In this document: piece after piece, positions 34,616 to 45,091 of the stretch
Layout of the letters: each line of letters begins with the position of its first letter
Numbering within the stretch: position 1 is the first letter of the stretch
NCBI GenBank assembly: GCA_035610365.1
Contig: CM069432.1
Coordinates: forward strand, 238,046,104-238,110,103
Source of the DNA: Aquatica leii
Taxonomy: Eukaryota; Arthropoda; Insecta; Coleoptera; Lampyridae
Reading direction: 5' to 3'
Length of the DNA stretch: 64,000 bases
Program-made: the position numbers and the translations under genes
Notes under the pieces: generated by a model
What the model saw: the letters and a program-made list of their open reading frames with translations, nothing else
Database searches by the model: none
Told to the model about the DNA's origin: nothing

Positions 34616-37462
34616 TTAGTCGTATTTAAAATAATTCTCGATATTCTTTGTGAATTTTTTATAATGACTGGCTAGGTCAGTATCAGTAACTAACAGTACT
34701 GTGTTCAATAATCGTAACATACATAGGAGGGGTGCGTGGTAAGTAAAATTAACGTGATTTACTTGAAAAGTGGCATTTGTTCGGGTCGGTCTTGAAGGCA
34801 CCTTTAACAACATTAGAGAGAGAAGGTAGCTTTCATCAATTATATAATTCCATAATTTAAATCCAAATTTAAGGAGGGAGATGTTTCTGCGATTATTGAG
34901 ACTTTGTATTTCAAATGTGTTTCTTAACCAGACTGAACGCACTGAATGGTAATCGGGATAGATGCCAAATCGTTTTCTGTACAAGATTCTTAAAAATTTA
35001 TTTTGAACTTTCTCGATGTTTTTTATAAGAGTGATTGAATGTGGGTGCCAAACGGTTGATGCATACTCTAGCTTTGACCTGACTAATGTACAGTATAACA
35101 TTACTAAAGTGTTTATATTTTGAAACGTGACTGATTGACGTATAAGAAATCCTAGAGACTTATAAGCATTGGATATGGTTTTTGCAATGTGACGTTTAAA
35201 ATTTAACGATGAATCATAGAGTACTCCTAAGTCTTTGATATAATAATTACGATTAAGAATAACATCGTTGATCATATAGCTATAAAATATAGGTGTCTTA
35301 GATCTAGTGAATGACAAAACTGAGCATTTTTCTATATTTAGCGATAGTTTATTTACGGAAGTCCAATTATAAAGACAATCTATGTCATTTTGCAGTTTTA
35401 GGCAGTCAATATTGGATCTGATTGTACGAAACATTTTTAAGTCATCAGCAAAAAGCAGTGACTCAGAGAATTGAAAGACATCTGGCAGATCGTTAATAAA
35501 TATTAAAAATAACAAAGGGCCCAGGTTGGAACCTTGTGGTACTCCTGAATTTGGCTCGAATTTGCTGGATGTGTTTCCGTCAAATTTAACATAACTTGAT
35601 CTCGAGTTTAGATATGAACCAAAAAAACATAACATATTGTGTGACAAACCCCAATCTGCCAGTTTTCTTAACAAGATATCGTGGTCAACTTTATCGAATG
35701 CTTTTTTAAAATCTGTGTAAATAACGTCAATTTGCTCTTTTTTTTCTAATGCTTGATAAATTTGTTGAGTGAATACGTGCAGATTTGTTATTGTGCTTTT
35801 CTTGTTCACAAAACCATGTTGTGCTACATTGATTGACGGGTTAACATGAGAGTATAATTTGGTATATATAATGTGTTCAAATAATTTGGAGAAGGCGGAA
35901 AGTAAAGCTATTGGGCGGTAATTTTGTACTTGTGACTTAGAGCCTGATTTATGCAGTGGAACAATAATAGATTCTTTCCATTTGTCTGGAAATTTTGAGG
36001 TTTTTAGCGCAAGGTTAAAAATATATAATAACGGTTGTTGAAACCACTCTGCACAAGCCTTTAATATATAAGGGGGGATCATATCTGGCCCGGCCGTTCT
36101 CTTTGGCTTTAATTTTGTGATTGCCTTGTTGTAGTCTGCCTGAGTAATAATGTTTAGAGAAAACATATCTAGTTTACTGGTTATATTCTTTTGTTCTTCG
36201 TTAATTACATACTTTGCTTTATTAGTAGCATAAACAGATTGAAAGTATTGAGCAAATATATTCGCTGCGGCAACACCTTCGTACAGAATTCCTTCATCTT
36301 TTACAACCATCTGTTTTTTATTAGCAGAGTGTTTGTTTTTTATATAAGACCAAAAATGACTAACATTTTCACCAATTGCAGTTTCGATTTCTGAGAGGTA
36401 CTTTTTATAAGTGGATCTAGTTAACATTTTTAATTCGCGCCGTATTCCTTTGTATTTCACATTGTAAAAATCTGAAACGTTTTTAAGTTGACAATAATAC
36501 TGTTTATCCTTGCACAGATTTTTCATTTTAGGCGTAAACCAAATAGGGTACTTCGACAATTTTCTTTTTGATTTGGGAACAATAGAATCTAAAACAGTAT
36601 ACAAGATATTGTAAAAAAGATCAGTGGCCGTGTTTGCATCTACACTCTCTAATACTAATTGCCAGTTAGTATCTCTTATTGAAACAGCTAGATCATAAAA
36701 ATTACATCGATTGAAATTGTAGTGTACGTTAGTAGGTGCTGTATTTGTGAGATTTTTCAATGGTAACTCTATTTCAATCGCCAATGCAGGATGATGACGA
36801 TCTTCTATGAGAATTGGCACGCTCTCATGATAAATATTAAGATCACAGCACGATTCATCATCGGGTAAGATAATCAAGTCTAGAGTTTTGTTATTATCAT
36901 TTCTAATGTCATTAACTAATTTTAGCGAGTGAAAGTTAAGGAATATCGAAAAATCCGAGTGCTTTTGATCTATTTGCATTAAGTTAGTGTTTGAACCTTG
37001 AATTAATTGTAAATTAAAGTCACCAGTAAGAAGGAGAAAGTCATTACGATTGTCATCTGTGTTATCTGCAAAGAATTGATAAAAGCTAGAGTACCATTCC
37101 GCAGGCGAGTTTGGTGGCATATACAGATTGAAAATAGTTATTAGTTTTTTGTTCATTTTACATCTAACATAAACTACTTCAAAAGAAACATTTTCAAGTT
37201 TTGAGAATTCTAATATTTTAAATTTATTACTTACTGCTACTAAAACGCCGCCTCCTCTTGTAGTATTCGTTATTTTTAAATTTCTGTCACATCTTAACGT
37301 GTTATAAACTGATACATCTAATATTTCACCATTTACTATATCGTTTGTTAGCCATGTTTCCGTCAAACAAATTATATCATATTCGCAATCCCACGAGTGT
37401 TCATAAAGTTTAGGTAGCTTAGTCTTAAGACCCCTACAATTCTGATAATAAACCTTAAACAT
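34616..37462 (-). CDS. LINE ORF2: endonuclease plus reverse transcriptase, 948 aa, intact
   Basis: This protein nicks target DNA and copies the element's RNA into it (target-primed reverse transcription). The N-terminal apurinic-type endonuclease shows YYQNCRGLKTKL (about residues 5-16), CLTETWL, RGGGVLVAV, TGDFNL (about 146) and TLDLI, with DRHHPAL standing for the usual S-D-H-x-P block. Reverse transcriptase blocks follow: YRPIALLSAFSKLFE, QHGFVNKKST, YTDFKKAFDKVDHDIL, GVPQGSNLGPLLFLIFINDL, and the catalytic FADD at about residue 671. The C-terminal domain has EYASTVWHPHS and a VQNKFLRILY segment. The ATG at 37460-37462 opens directly into the endonuclease fold, and there is no interrupting stop. 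The pattern fits the Jockey/CR1 group; the exact clade needs a tree. It is the only long intact frame in the window. Confidence 0.93.
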   Translation of the reverse strand: MFKVYYQNCRGLKTKLPKLYEHSWDCEYDIICLTETWLTNDIVNGEILDVSVYNTLRCDRNLKITNTTRGGGVLVAVSNKFKILEFSKLENVSFEVVYVRCKMNKKLITIFNLYMPPNSPAEWYSSFYQFFADNTDDNRNDFLLLTGDFNLQLIQGSNTNLMQIDQKHSDFSIFLNFHSLKLVNDIRNDNNKTLDLIILPDDESCCDLNIYHESVPILIEDRHHPALAIEIELPLKNLTNTAPTNVHYNFNRCNFYDLAVSIRDTNWQLVLESVDANTATDLFYNILYTVLDSIVPKSKRKLSKYPIWFTPKMKNLCKDKQYYCQLKNVSDFYNVKYKGIRRELKMLTRSTYKKYLSEIETAIGENVSHFWSYIKNKHSANKKQMVVKDEGILYEGVAAANIFAQYFQSVYATNKAKYVINEEQKNITSKLDMFSLNIITQADYNKAITKLKPKRTAGPDMIPPYILKACAEWFQQPLLYIFNLALKTSKFPDKWKESIIVPLHKSGSKSQVQNYRPIALLSAFSKLFEHIIYTKLYSHVNPSINVAQHGFVNKKSTITNLHVFTQQIYQALEKKEQIDVIYTDFKKAFDKVDHDILLRKLADWGLSHNMLCFFGSYLNSRSSYVKFDGNTSSKFEPNSGVPQGSNLGPLLFLIFINDLPDVFQFSESLLFADDLKMFRTIRSNIDCLKLQNDIDCLYNWTSVNKLSLNIEKCSVLSFTRSKTPIFYSYMINDVILNRNYYIKDLGVLYDSSLNFKRHIAKTISNAYKSLGFLIRQSVTFQNINTLVMLYCTLVRSKLEYASTVWHPHSITLIKNIEKVQNKFLRILYRKRFGIYPDYHSVRSVWLRNTFEIQSLNNRRNISLLKFGFKLWNYIIDESYLLSLMLLKVPSRPTRTNATFQVNHVNFTYHAPLLCMLRLLNTVLLVTDTDLASHYKKFTKNIENYFKYD

Positions 37463-37761
37463 GTAAAAAAATAAGTATAAAAGTGAGCAATAAGTAGTTA
37501 AACAAAGAGAAAAACAAAAAAAATAAAATTATGTGATCTGATAGTTAATTAACACTGTATTAATCGCATTATGGTCTATCAGCATTTTTATATGTATATT
37601 AATAAGGATAAAAATAAAAAAATCAAATTTATATGCAGTGGTAAATTAATAATTTATTATACGGATTAAAGAAGAAAAAAAATAAAAATTCTGAAACATA
37701 AATTTTGCTTAACGTAAGTAACATAATTAACAGGGTGGGTGCAAATATCCGAAATTATATG

Positions 37762-38400
37762 CTACTGAATTAGATACTTGCACCTATATGTTTTATCGTC
37801 CTTTTTTGTGTATATAATTCCATCACGAGTCCATACAGCGGCTGTACCATGCTTATTAATAGCTTCTTTCAGGACTGCCAATCGAGTTTTTGTCAAGTCC
37901 TCTTTAATCGAGATGCCAGTGCCTTTGAGCATTTTTCTGTTTACAATAACTTTTTGTCTCTCGCGATAGCTGCAAAATTTGATTATAACAGGTCGCGATT
38001 TTGAATGGTCGCGATTATCACTTACTGTACTTATGCGGTGCAACCTTTCAATAGTATTTATATTCGTGTTCAACTTTCATTTGGAATTAAATAAATTTAA
38101 CAGGTTTGCTTCTAATTGTTCCCCTGGTTCTTTCTTAAGACCGAAAATTCAAAGGCAACTTCTTCTGTAATATTGCTCTAAATCGTCTAATTTTGCAGTC
38201 ATTTCTGAAACTTGCGTTTTAGCCACTTTTAGTTCATTATTAACGGTTATCAATTCACTATTGAGTTTTTCCATCAACGATGCAATAGATATGTTAATAG
38301 AATCATTCAAGCTATTCAAAAAGGTGTTGTTAGTGAGAAAACTGGTAATACTTGAATTAATTAAGACTTAATTCTTCAAGATCTTTTCTGGTATTGGCAC
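37762..38400 (-). pseudogene. LINE ORF1 (coiled coil + RRM-like + C-terminal domain)
   Basis: RNA-binding chaperone partner of ORF2. Minus strand: LNSLNDSINISIASLMEKLN and a heptad stretch (VAKTQVSEMTAKLDDLEQYY), then RRSCL, a stop where the family has Arg, IFGLKKEPGEQLEANLLNLF, a second stop, NTIERLHRIS, RPVIIKFCSYRERQKV, LKGTGISIKEDLT, and VWTRDGIIYTK near the end. The N-terminal part is in a shifted frame around 38370. It lies about 300 bp upstream of ORF2. With two in-frame stops this copy needs ORF1 in trans. Confidence 0.82.
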
Positions 38401-38557
38401 AGATATATTAATAATAAGACAAGTTAACAGATCACTAATATTTTTTTACACACTGTAAAATTAGTTAACATAAACCGATATTTTTGAGGTAGAATTTAAT
38501 AAATAAAATGCAGCAGACCAACACGCGACTACTCGCTACGACGGCGCATTCTATATT

Positions 38558-40440
38558 GAGTTGAACTCGATAAAAAAGGATTTAGAAGACAATTAATACC
38601 ATTAATGAAATAAGCAAAGCAAAAAGAACAAATGGCACAGATAAAGTATAATAAATTAATAATAAACAGCGAAATATGCGGAAGAAATGACAAATAAAGT
38701 CAAAAGAACAACACACACAGTTTAAACCTGATAGGAAAAAAAACTAACTACGAATAATAAGGACGGAAATATAGGTAACAACAGAGGCAATGGACAAGGA
38801 TATGGAAAATTATATAAAAGGAAAATAGAAACATAAAACATATGAGGCATTAATGGAAAAGAAACGGAGATAACGGATTAATTTGAAAGATCCGAGGTTG
38901 AAATGTTAATAGTCGCAGAGACTAAAAAAAGGAAGCGGAATAGCAGAACTGAATGAAGGACATTTAATAATATGGAGTGGAGTAGATAAGAAGGAAAGAG
39001 CACAATCAGGGATTGGCTGCATCCTCCACAAAGATATTATAAGTAAGTTAAATAAATGGGGAGCAGTATCTGACAGAATACCAACTATTGAATTAAAAAA
39101 CTCAGCACAAGAAACAACTATAATTGCAACATACGGATCAAACGAAGACGAGAGACTAGAAGAAAAAGACAAATTCTGGGAACAACTAAATTTTGATAGC
39201 TGGAAATCTAAATGCTAGAGTAGAAAAAAACAATGACACATACCAAGTGATAGAATAATTCGAAAAAGAAGCTCAAATAGTAAAGGATAATAGGACGTAG
39301 TAGTTAAAAGAGGATTCAAAATAAGCAGTGACCACTATCTTGTAATATCAAAAATAAAACAAGAATACAACAAAAAAGCCCACAAAATGCAACAAAAATT
39401 AAAAAGAAGCAGAGAAACGATTAGAACTTATTAGCTGGATAGAGAAGAAATAGCAAAAGAGTTTAAAAAAGACACCGAAAAAGAAATAGAAAAAATTAAA
39501 AATGAAACAACAAGGATATAGGAGAAATATGGGAAATATTGAAAAATATAATAGTGGAAACAGCTAAAAAGGTATGTGGAACATATAAAGAAAGCAAAGA
39601 TAAGGAACAAACGACGTGGTGGTCAGAAGAAATAAAAGAACAAGTTAGAATTAAGAAGGTAAAGTGGAAAATCGACATAAACAGCAGAATAGAAAATAAT
39701 TATGAAGAGTACAAAAAACAAAGAATTAAAGTCAAAAAATTAGTTAGAGAATCAAAACAGAAGGCATGAAAAATGTTCGGAGAAAAATTAGAAAAAGACG
39801 GCAAAGGAAATCAGAAACTATTCTTCAAAGTTCTAAAAAACAAAAATTCAAATGTTATTGCTATAAAAAGTAATAAAGGCAAAATATTAAGAAGCGAGAC
39901 CGTAAGGAGGGAAAGAATACTTTTAAGAACTGTTTGAAATATAAACAGAGCATATTAGAGAAAAATCTGAAAAAATAGTAAATGAAACAAAAATAGATAA
40001 GACTAAGGAAAAGACGAGAATGGAATTATCAAAGAAAAACTAGTGACAGCGATAAAAGAAATGAAAAATGGGAAAGCACCTGACAATGACAGAATCACAA
40101 CAGAAATGATCAAGAACATAAGGGAAATTGTTGTACAAATACTATTAAAAATTATTAAAAAAATATTATTAATGGCAAGAAGAGAAAATACCTAGATAAT
40201 GGGAAATGGAGAAATATAAAACAATGGGGATGCATCGGAATGTCAAAATTACAGAAGTATACCTCAATGAAGATCCTTGAAAAAATTATAAAAGTGAGAT
40301 GAAGAAAAGAAGTGGAATAAAAGTTATTGCAATTACAAAGCGGTTTTATTAAGGGTAAAAGTATACAGGATCACGTATTCACAATTAAAAAGGTTATAAA
40401 TAGAACTCTAGCAAGATCAAAAATCAGTTTTATGTCACCT
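38558..40440 (+). pseudogene. RTE-like LINE, endonuclease and reverse transcriptase remnants
   Basis: Continuation of the gene begun at 34146. Readable blocks: KKGSGIAELNEGHLIIWSGV and RAQSGIGCILHKDI (endonuclease, about 38930-39060), SDHYLVISKIK (about 39325), a Lys-rich linker (39540-39770), EMKNGKAPDNDRITTEMIK (about 40060, start of the reverse transcriptase fingers) and QSGFIKGKSIQDHVFTIKK (about 40335). It breaks off near 40440, where Helitron sequence begins, before the catalytic YxDD. Many stops and frame changes. Confidence 0.78.
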
Positions 40441-41880
40441 AAGGTTTAGGTTTGGCATCAGGAATTTCATCAATTGGTTTTGAATTTTTTGCCAATTTAA
40501 TTAGTGTATGAGCATGTTAGAGTCGTTTCTGAAACTCAATTACATGTAACTTTGCTAGAGGAACACCAAAAATAAGTTTTTTGCAAATCCAATAATTCTT
40601 GTAACTTAAGGTGAAACACTCTGGCAACCAAGTCCGGCGAAAATTTACCGCTTTCACCATACTCGAAATTTTCAGTGATTTCTTTGCATTTAGGGTTACA
40701 GGTCATTGTAATGAAAAGATGCGGTGGTCCATATTTGCGAATAGCCATTGCATCCTGGTAATTTTGTGCCATGTTTCATAGACTTCCTTGAAATGAAGAC
40801 AGTAGAATTACAGGTTTACCTGGAGGTAATCCAATGGTCAGCTCTGGAGTTTATGTGGTCAACTAGTCCACTGCACAGTGCTGTTCGAAGCTTACTTTGA
40901 TTTTGCTGATTATAATTTAGTCGATTAGGCCCAGTTTTAACATAAGCATTAACCAAAAATTGTTGGGATAATTTACTAACGGTACCCGTAATACTGCATT
41001 TGTGCACTGGATGTTTCTTGTTTTATACTATCCATCCCTAATCACCGTAGTAATGGGTATGTTATTGATTTGAAATTTGGGTTCTTTATAGTTGTCATCC
41101 ATTGAAGTGGAATTGGGCCGGACACGTTGCCAGGATGAGTGAAGACAAATGGACGAGAAGGCTACTGGAGTGGAGACCACGCATTGATAAGCGCAGCAAG
41201 GGACCGCCACCTACACGTTGGACTGACGATATAAAGCGAATCACAAACAATTAGACTAAGGCAGGACAGGAACGACAAAGATGGCGAGCCATGAGGGAGA
41301 CTTATATCCAGCACTGGACAACTAGGGCAGGTTGATGATGATAATGATGATGATGATAGTAATACGTTTCAAAGTGTAACCATCTTGGTCATTACTCTCA
41401 CATTATATTAAAAAATCACGTTAAAAGAGTGGGTCTCCTTTTTGTTTTGAAATATGACAGCTATTTCTTTTACTTTTTGTGAATTGTAGCGTCTGGGGTC
41501 CTAGGTGCAATCTTCTCGAATTGCCATCACTATCAGGCGGCTTAATGAAAGAGTGTGTTTTTAATTTTTTAAGTCTTGCTTTCCCTTTATGGCAGCACAT
41601 TGTATATTTTTTGTGAATTGGGCATTCTTTTACAAAGTTTTTGGATTGAGAAAATTCACAAGTCATTTAATTGGCCATAATTATGATCCGGAATGGTAGA
41701 CTCATCAATAACTGGTTGATTAGCAGTAATAATCTGAGGAGCACTACGAATCGGGTTAACCACTGCGTAACGTGCACATTTAATGAAGTACTTTGTTTTT
41801 CAGTATCAGGTTGTGCCCTTCTTTTGTCCCTATTCGGGTTTTGTAGTTCAAACCTCCTCTTTTTTTAGCGGGCATTATTG
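40441..41880 (-). pseudogene. Helitron Rep/helicase-like N-terminal remnant
   Basis: Minus strand, from the right: a start near 41874 (MPAKKRGG), CCHKGKARL and KPPDSDG (about 41420-41600), DDNYKEPKFQINNIPITTV (about 41050), VNAYVKTGPNRLNYNQQNQ then LRTALCSGLVDH (about 40870-40960), and NYQDAMAIRKYGPPHLFITM followed by TCNPKCKEI (40640-40760), ending with SPDLVARVFHLKLQELL. These are the conserved N-terminal blocks of animal Helitron proteins (rolling-circle replication initiator). The Rep catalytic HUH/Tyr region and helicase are not recognisable. Split at 41104-41345 by the end of a LINE. Confidence 0.82.
41104..41345 (+). mobile_element. RTE-like LINE 3' end inserted in the Helitron
   Basis: The plus strand encodes WAGHVARMSEDKWTRRLLEW, then RPRIDKRSKGPPPTRWTDDI, then ERQRWRAMRETYIQHWT: the C-terminal tail typical of insect RTE-like LINE proteins. 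It is followed by a (GATGAT)n tail to about 41345. Helitron coding continues on both sides. This is a 5'-truncated insertion; no clear target duplication was seen. Confidence 0.82.
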
Positions 41881-42529
41881 CTCTTAAAGGATCATTTTGT
41901 ATCAAAAGGTTAAATGCGAAAGAATATTCGTGATATCAAACAGGTTAAACACGCAAATAAATTCTGGTACAAAAAAGTTAATAACAAAAATATATTGCGG
42001 TACCAAAAAAGTTATTCCTGAAAAATTTTATTTCTTGACAGAATTTATTATTTCTCCGATGGTTTTTTAAATCTCAAAAAAAGTTTTAATTCCAGAAGAG
42101 CTTCATCTATATCTCAAAAGATATGTTTAAATCTCAAAATATTTTTCAAATCTCGAAGATTTTTTTTAAATCTTGAAAGATTTATTAATCTTGAAATATT
42201 CTTAATAGGAAACAGAAATTTGAATTAAAAAACGAAGACTGAAAACAAAATTCTCCCAAAGAAATTTAAATTATATTTGCGGTTGTTTGTGGTTGATTTC
42301 CTGAACTAGAGTTGAGGCGATATGATACACCATTACAGCGCAAAGTGTAAATTATTATCAGTTGAAATACATTTTTGAAGTTTTTAAAACTCACAGGTCA
42401 CGAGTGAGACCATGAAAAGTATATATGTGCATTGTTGAACTTGCAGAATGCACTACGACTTCAGGGTGCTTAAGTTTGAGCGTATTCAAGTGTTTCTGTT
42501 ACTTACAACTTTTTTACCAAAATTCCGAT
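41881..42529. other. No gene; short AAATCTCAAAA-like repeats
   Basis: Around 42065-42200 the words AAATCTCAAAA, TATCTCAAAAG, AAATCTCGAAG and AAATCTTGAAAG recur at short spacing, a degenerate micro-repeat. Nothing else was recognised. Confidence 0.5.
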
Positions 42530-43600
42530 AAGATATAAGATGTATTTATGTTGCAAGCCTACAGACAGCAACCATTGCCACATTGAGTGCACTTATGAAC
42601 AGAAGCCATTACTATTTTTCTTTGTGAAGCTGTACGATTCTAAAAGTCTGTCTTATAGATCTACGCCACCCATTCCTTTTGTGCACGATTTGACTAAATG
42701 TGGTTGTGAAACTCCTTCTTGCTTAAACACTTTTTCAACTTGCTCATAAGTTTCCGAACTACTAACAATAGTAACATTTAGCAACGTAAACTGTACCCTC
42801 ACTACAAAAATATTTTAGTAGTTGTCATGGTGTCTACTGCTTTTGCACTTCTATTTTCCTTTAGAGTACTAGTAGCTCGAAGGTAATTTTTTGAGAACTT
42901 AGCCGTAATTGGTAAAAAAATATATCAAAATACAACTGGTGCTCTGAAATGTCTGAATTTTTGTAACAATGTCTACCATGGTCATTATTACAAGTATGCC
43001 AAAAGCTTCGTTAGATCTGTTCTTTTCTTTGCTTTTATAGATAGCCATGAAATACGGAATACTATCATTTCCACACATGCACTATATTTTATAACCAAAT
43101 CGAATTTGGTTTATTTCTAATAACGATTTTTGCAGTGTGGCGATCATAATAATGTATCGTTGATTCATCTACACTTACTAATTCATGAAAAATCCTAAAG
43201 CGTAGAAGGTTTCCATTTAAAAGAGAATAAAATGGAGTAAATTTGCTTGTTTTATCTGCTTGTGAAAAATTATTATCAGCAAAATTTATATATTTTTTAT
43301 CTTGAAATATTTGTTCATGCTTATGGTCTTAGACACAATAGCAACATTTACGTTTGATCACAATCGGCGACTTCTTCAATTTCCAATTCACTTACAAGTT
43401 CAAATATGTTTTCAAGAGCATTACCATGGTACCTCAGTGTCACTATCTTAATTTCCAGAATCTCCAGCACTTGGTGGCAACACAACATTGACTGGGTGTT
43501 TTAAAAATTCAATAACTTTGCACGCTTCTTCAAGTATAACAACTTGATAAGTTTTCTTCCATAAAATCATGGTGCACTTATTTCAGTCATTTTACTTTAT
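42530..43600 (-). pseudogene. Second piggyBac-type transposase remnant
   Basis: Minus strand: a frame near 43560 opens MILWKKTYQVV; the core at about 43140-43190 gives ELVSVDESTIHYYDRH and then KIVIRNKP (VDES is the first catalytic Asp block). NDSIPYFMAIYKSKEKN follows, and around 42620-42720 comes EQVEKVFKQEGVSQPHLV, then KGMGGVDL, the hallmark GVD block. Many stops. It is more decayed than, and clearly different from, the copy at 5282-6840. Confidence 0.8.
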
Positions 43601-44456
43601 GAAGTAGACAAAACAACAGCGTTAGTATCAAACGAACAAAATGAATTATATTAATGCTGTAGCGATTGTGTTCATTTTTACATAAAACGTAACTAGAGTA
43701 CCATAACAGTATTTAAAGACAACAACAGTTGTTAAAAGCAGGTAATTGTAATATCACAAACTACATCATGTGTTCCATTTCAGGAACATTGGTAAAAAAA
43801 GTTAATAGTTTTATTTACTTCGAAATTAACTCGTATAAAAATTCACATATTTGAAAAACAAATTTTTATTGTAAATTTTATTACTAAAGCAATAAAAACA
43901 ACAAAAATTATATATGCGATTTTAGTTTTTTAAACAAATTTAAAATTAATCACTTGTAAAAACTAAAAGTAAAGACAATTGTGCAAAAAATATTGGTTTA
44001 AAAACCTAGAAATTGATAGAGCAACAAAACCTGAAGCAAAACTATACACAATACTTTTTTTATTATTTAAATAGATATTAGATACTAAACTAATAATTAA
44101 ATTACAATAACATTTACTGAACTATCGATTGTACCTAACAAACAAAAGAAGAAAAACAAGAACAGAAAACGGATTGTACATGGTCATTTAATATGCGCGC
44201 TTCGTGAAGCTTTTGTTTCTAAATATTTGCATTCATCAACGTTATAAATGGGTATAGTAGTTTTGCTTCGTATGTGAAGGTCTTTCTGGGGTAACAATTG
44301 ATTTTCATTTTTGTGACTTAATTTGATTTTTTCGTAACTGTGATAGCGACTGGAATACCGCCAAGTGTTTGCCACTTTGGAATGCTACATGTCAATTAAT
44401 TACTTTTCGCTGGAAACGATAACTATTTATTGAAACTATACAACACTTTCTTAAAT
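43601..44456. other. No gene seen
   Basis: AT-rich. The 63-codon minus frame at 44184-44375 matches no family I know. The segment ends in the left 12-bp target repeat of the ribozyme element (44445-44456). Confidence 0.5.
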
Positions 44457-44610
44457 TAACTGTAGATAGCTATAAACGATGGTAAATACGTTGAGTTAGT
44501 TTAACACCCGCGAATTTCAAAATATGCTTTGAATTATTCGTCGGGATAAAACCACAACGTAAAAGGACATTGGGGGTGAGCAATGTCAATGTAATTGTGT
44601 AAACGCCACC

Positions 44611-44674
44611 AGAGTGAACTACTAGACAGCTGTTTCGCCCTTTTGGGGCTCATCAGTAGTAGGAGATACACTCT
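44611..44674 (-). ncRNA. Type I hammerhead ribozyme, unit 1
   Basis: Self-cleaving RNA motif, read on the minus strand. Stem I outer AGAGUG pairs with CACUCU; an internal loop (UAUCUC opposite UU); stem I inner CUACUA pairs with UAGUAG. Core CUGAUGA; stem II GCCC/GGGC with loop CAAAA; core GAAA; a palindromic stem III (ACAGCUGU); then C17 of the GUC triplet. Predicted cleavage is between 44625 and 44624 (plus-strand numbering). All invariant core positions are present. The very short palindromic stem III resembles that of newt satellite 2 and Schistosoma ribozymes, where it is thought to work as a dimer. Confidence 0.9.
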
Positions 44675-44954
44675 AATGTTGTTCCCACAATTGCATTGAC
44701 GCCCCTTATAGCTTTATAATTAAGAACGACGAACATTAGCATTCACAAGTGTTTGATGGCAGAGCCATCTCATAGTATAAATTTACTATGTGATTAAAAT
44801 TAACTGTAGATAGCTATAAACGATGGTAAATACGTTGAGTTAGTTTAACACCCGCGAATTTCAAAATGTGCTTTGAATTATTCGTCGGGATAAAACCACA
44901 ACGTAAAAGGACATTGGGGGTGAGCAATGTCAATGCAATTGTGTAAACGCCACC

Positions 44955-45018
44955 AGAGTGAACTACTAGACAGCTGTTTCGCCCTTTTGGGGCTCATCAG
45001 TAGTAGGAGATACACTCT
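44955..45018 (-). ncRNA. Type I hammerhead ribozyme, unit 2
   Basis: Same 64-nt motif as at 44611-44674, with identical sequence, in the second tandem unit. Predicted cleavage lies between 44969 and 44968 (minus strand). Cutting a transcript of the array at both ribozymes would release a 344-nt unit-length RNA, the length between the two sites. Confidence 0.9.
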
Positions 45019-45091
45019 AAAATGTTGTTCCCACAATTGCATTGACGCCCCTTATAGCTTTATAATTAAGAACGACGAACAGTAGCATTCA

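Larger units (their letters stand above)
34406..38550 (-). mobile_element. Full-length LINE (Jockey/CR1-like), inserted in another LINE
   Basis: A minus-strand non-LTR element of about 4.1 kb: ORF1 (about 37762-38400), ORF2 (34616-37462), then a short 3' UTR and a (TAAA)n tail at 34406-34424. A 7-bp repeat, CTATATT, flanks it (34399-34405 and 38551-38557). The 5' end near 38550 is unusually GC-rich for the window (CGCGACTACTCGCTACGACG on the plus strand), consistent with an intact internal promoter end. ORF2 is intact, so the insertion is fairly young, although ORF1 has two stops. Confidence 0.85.

Noticed and set aside
36191-36394. Plus-strand frame inside the LINE
   Set aside because: It is antisense to the intact 948-codon ORF2.
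41346-41880. A single-copy host zinc-finger gene (Cys/His-containing minus frame)
   Set aside because: The CCHKGKARL block and its continuation into NYQDAMAIRKYG identify it as a Helitron N terminus.
42540-42749. 69-codon Cys-containing plus-strand frame
   Set aside because: It is antisense to the second piggyBac remnant, whose minus-strand motifs are clear.
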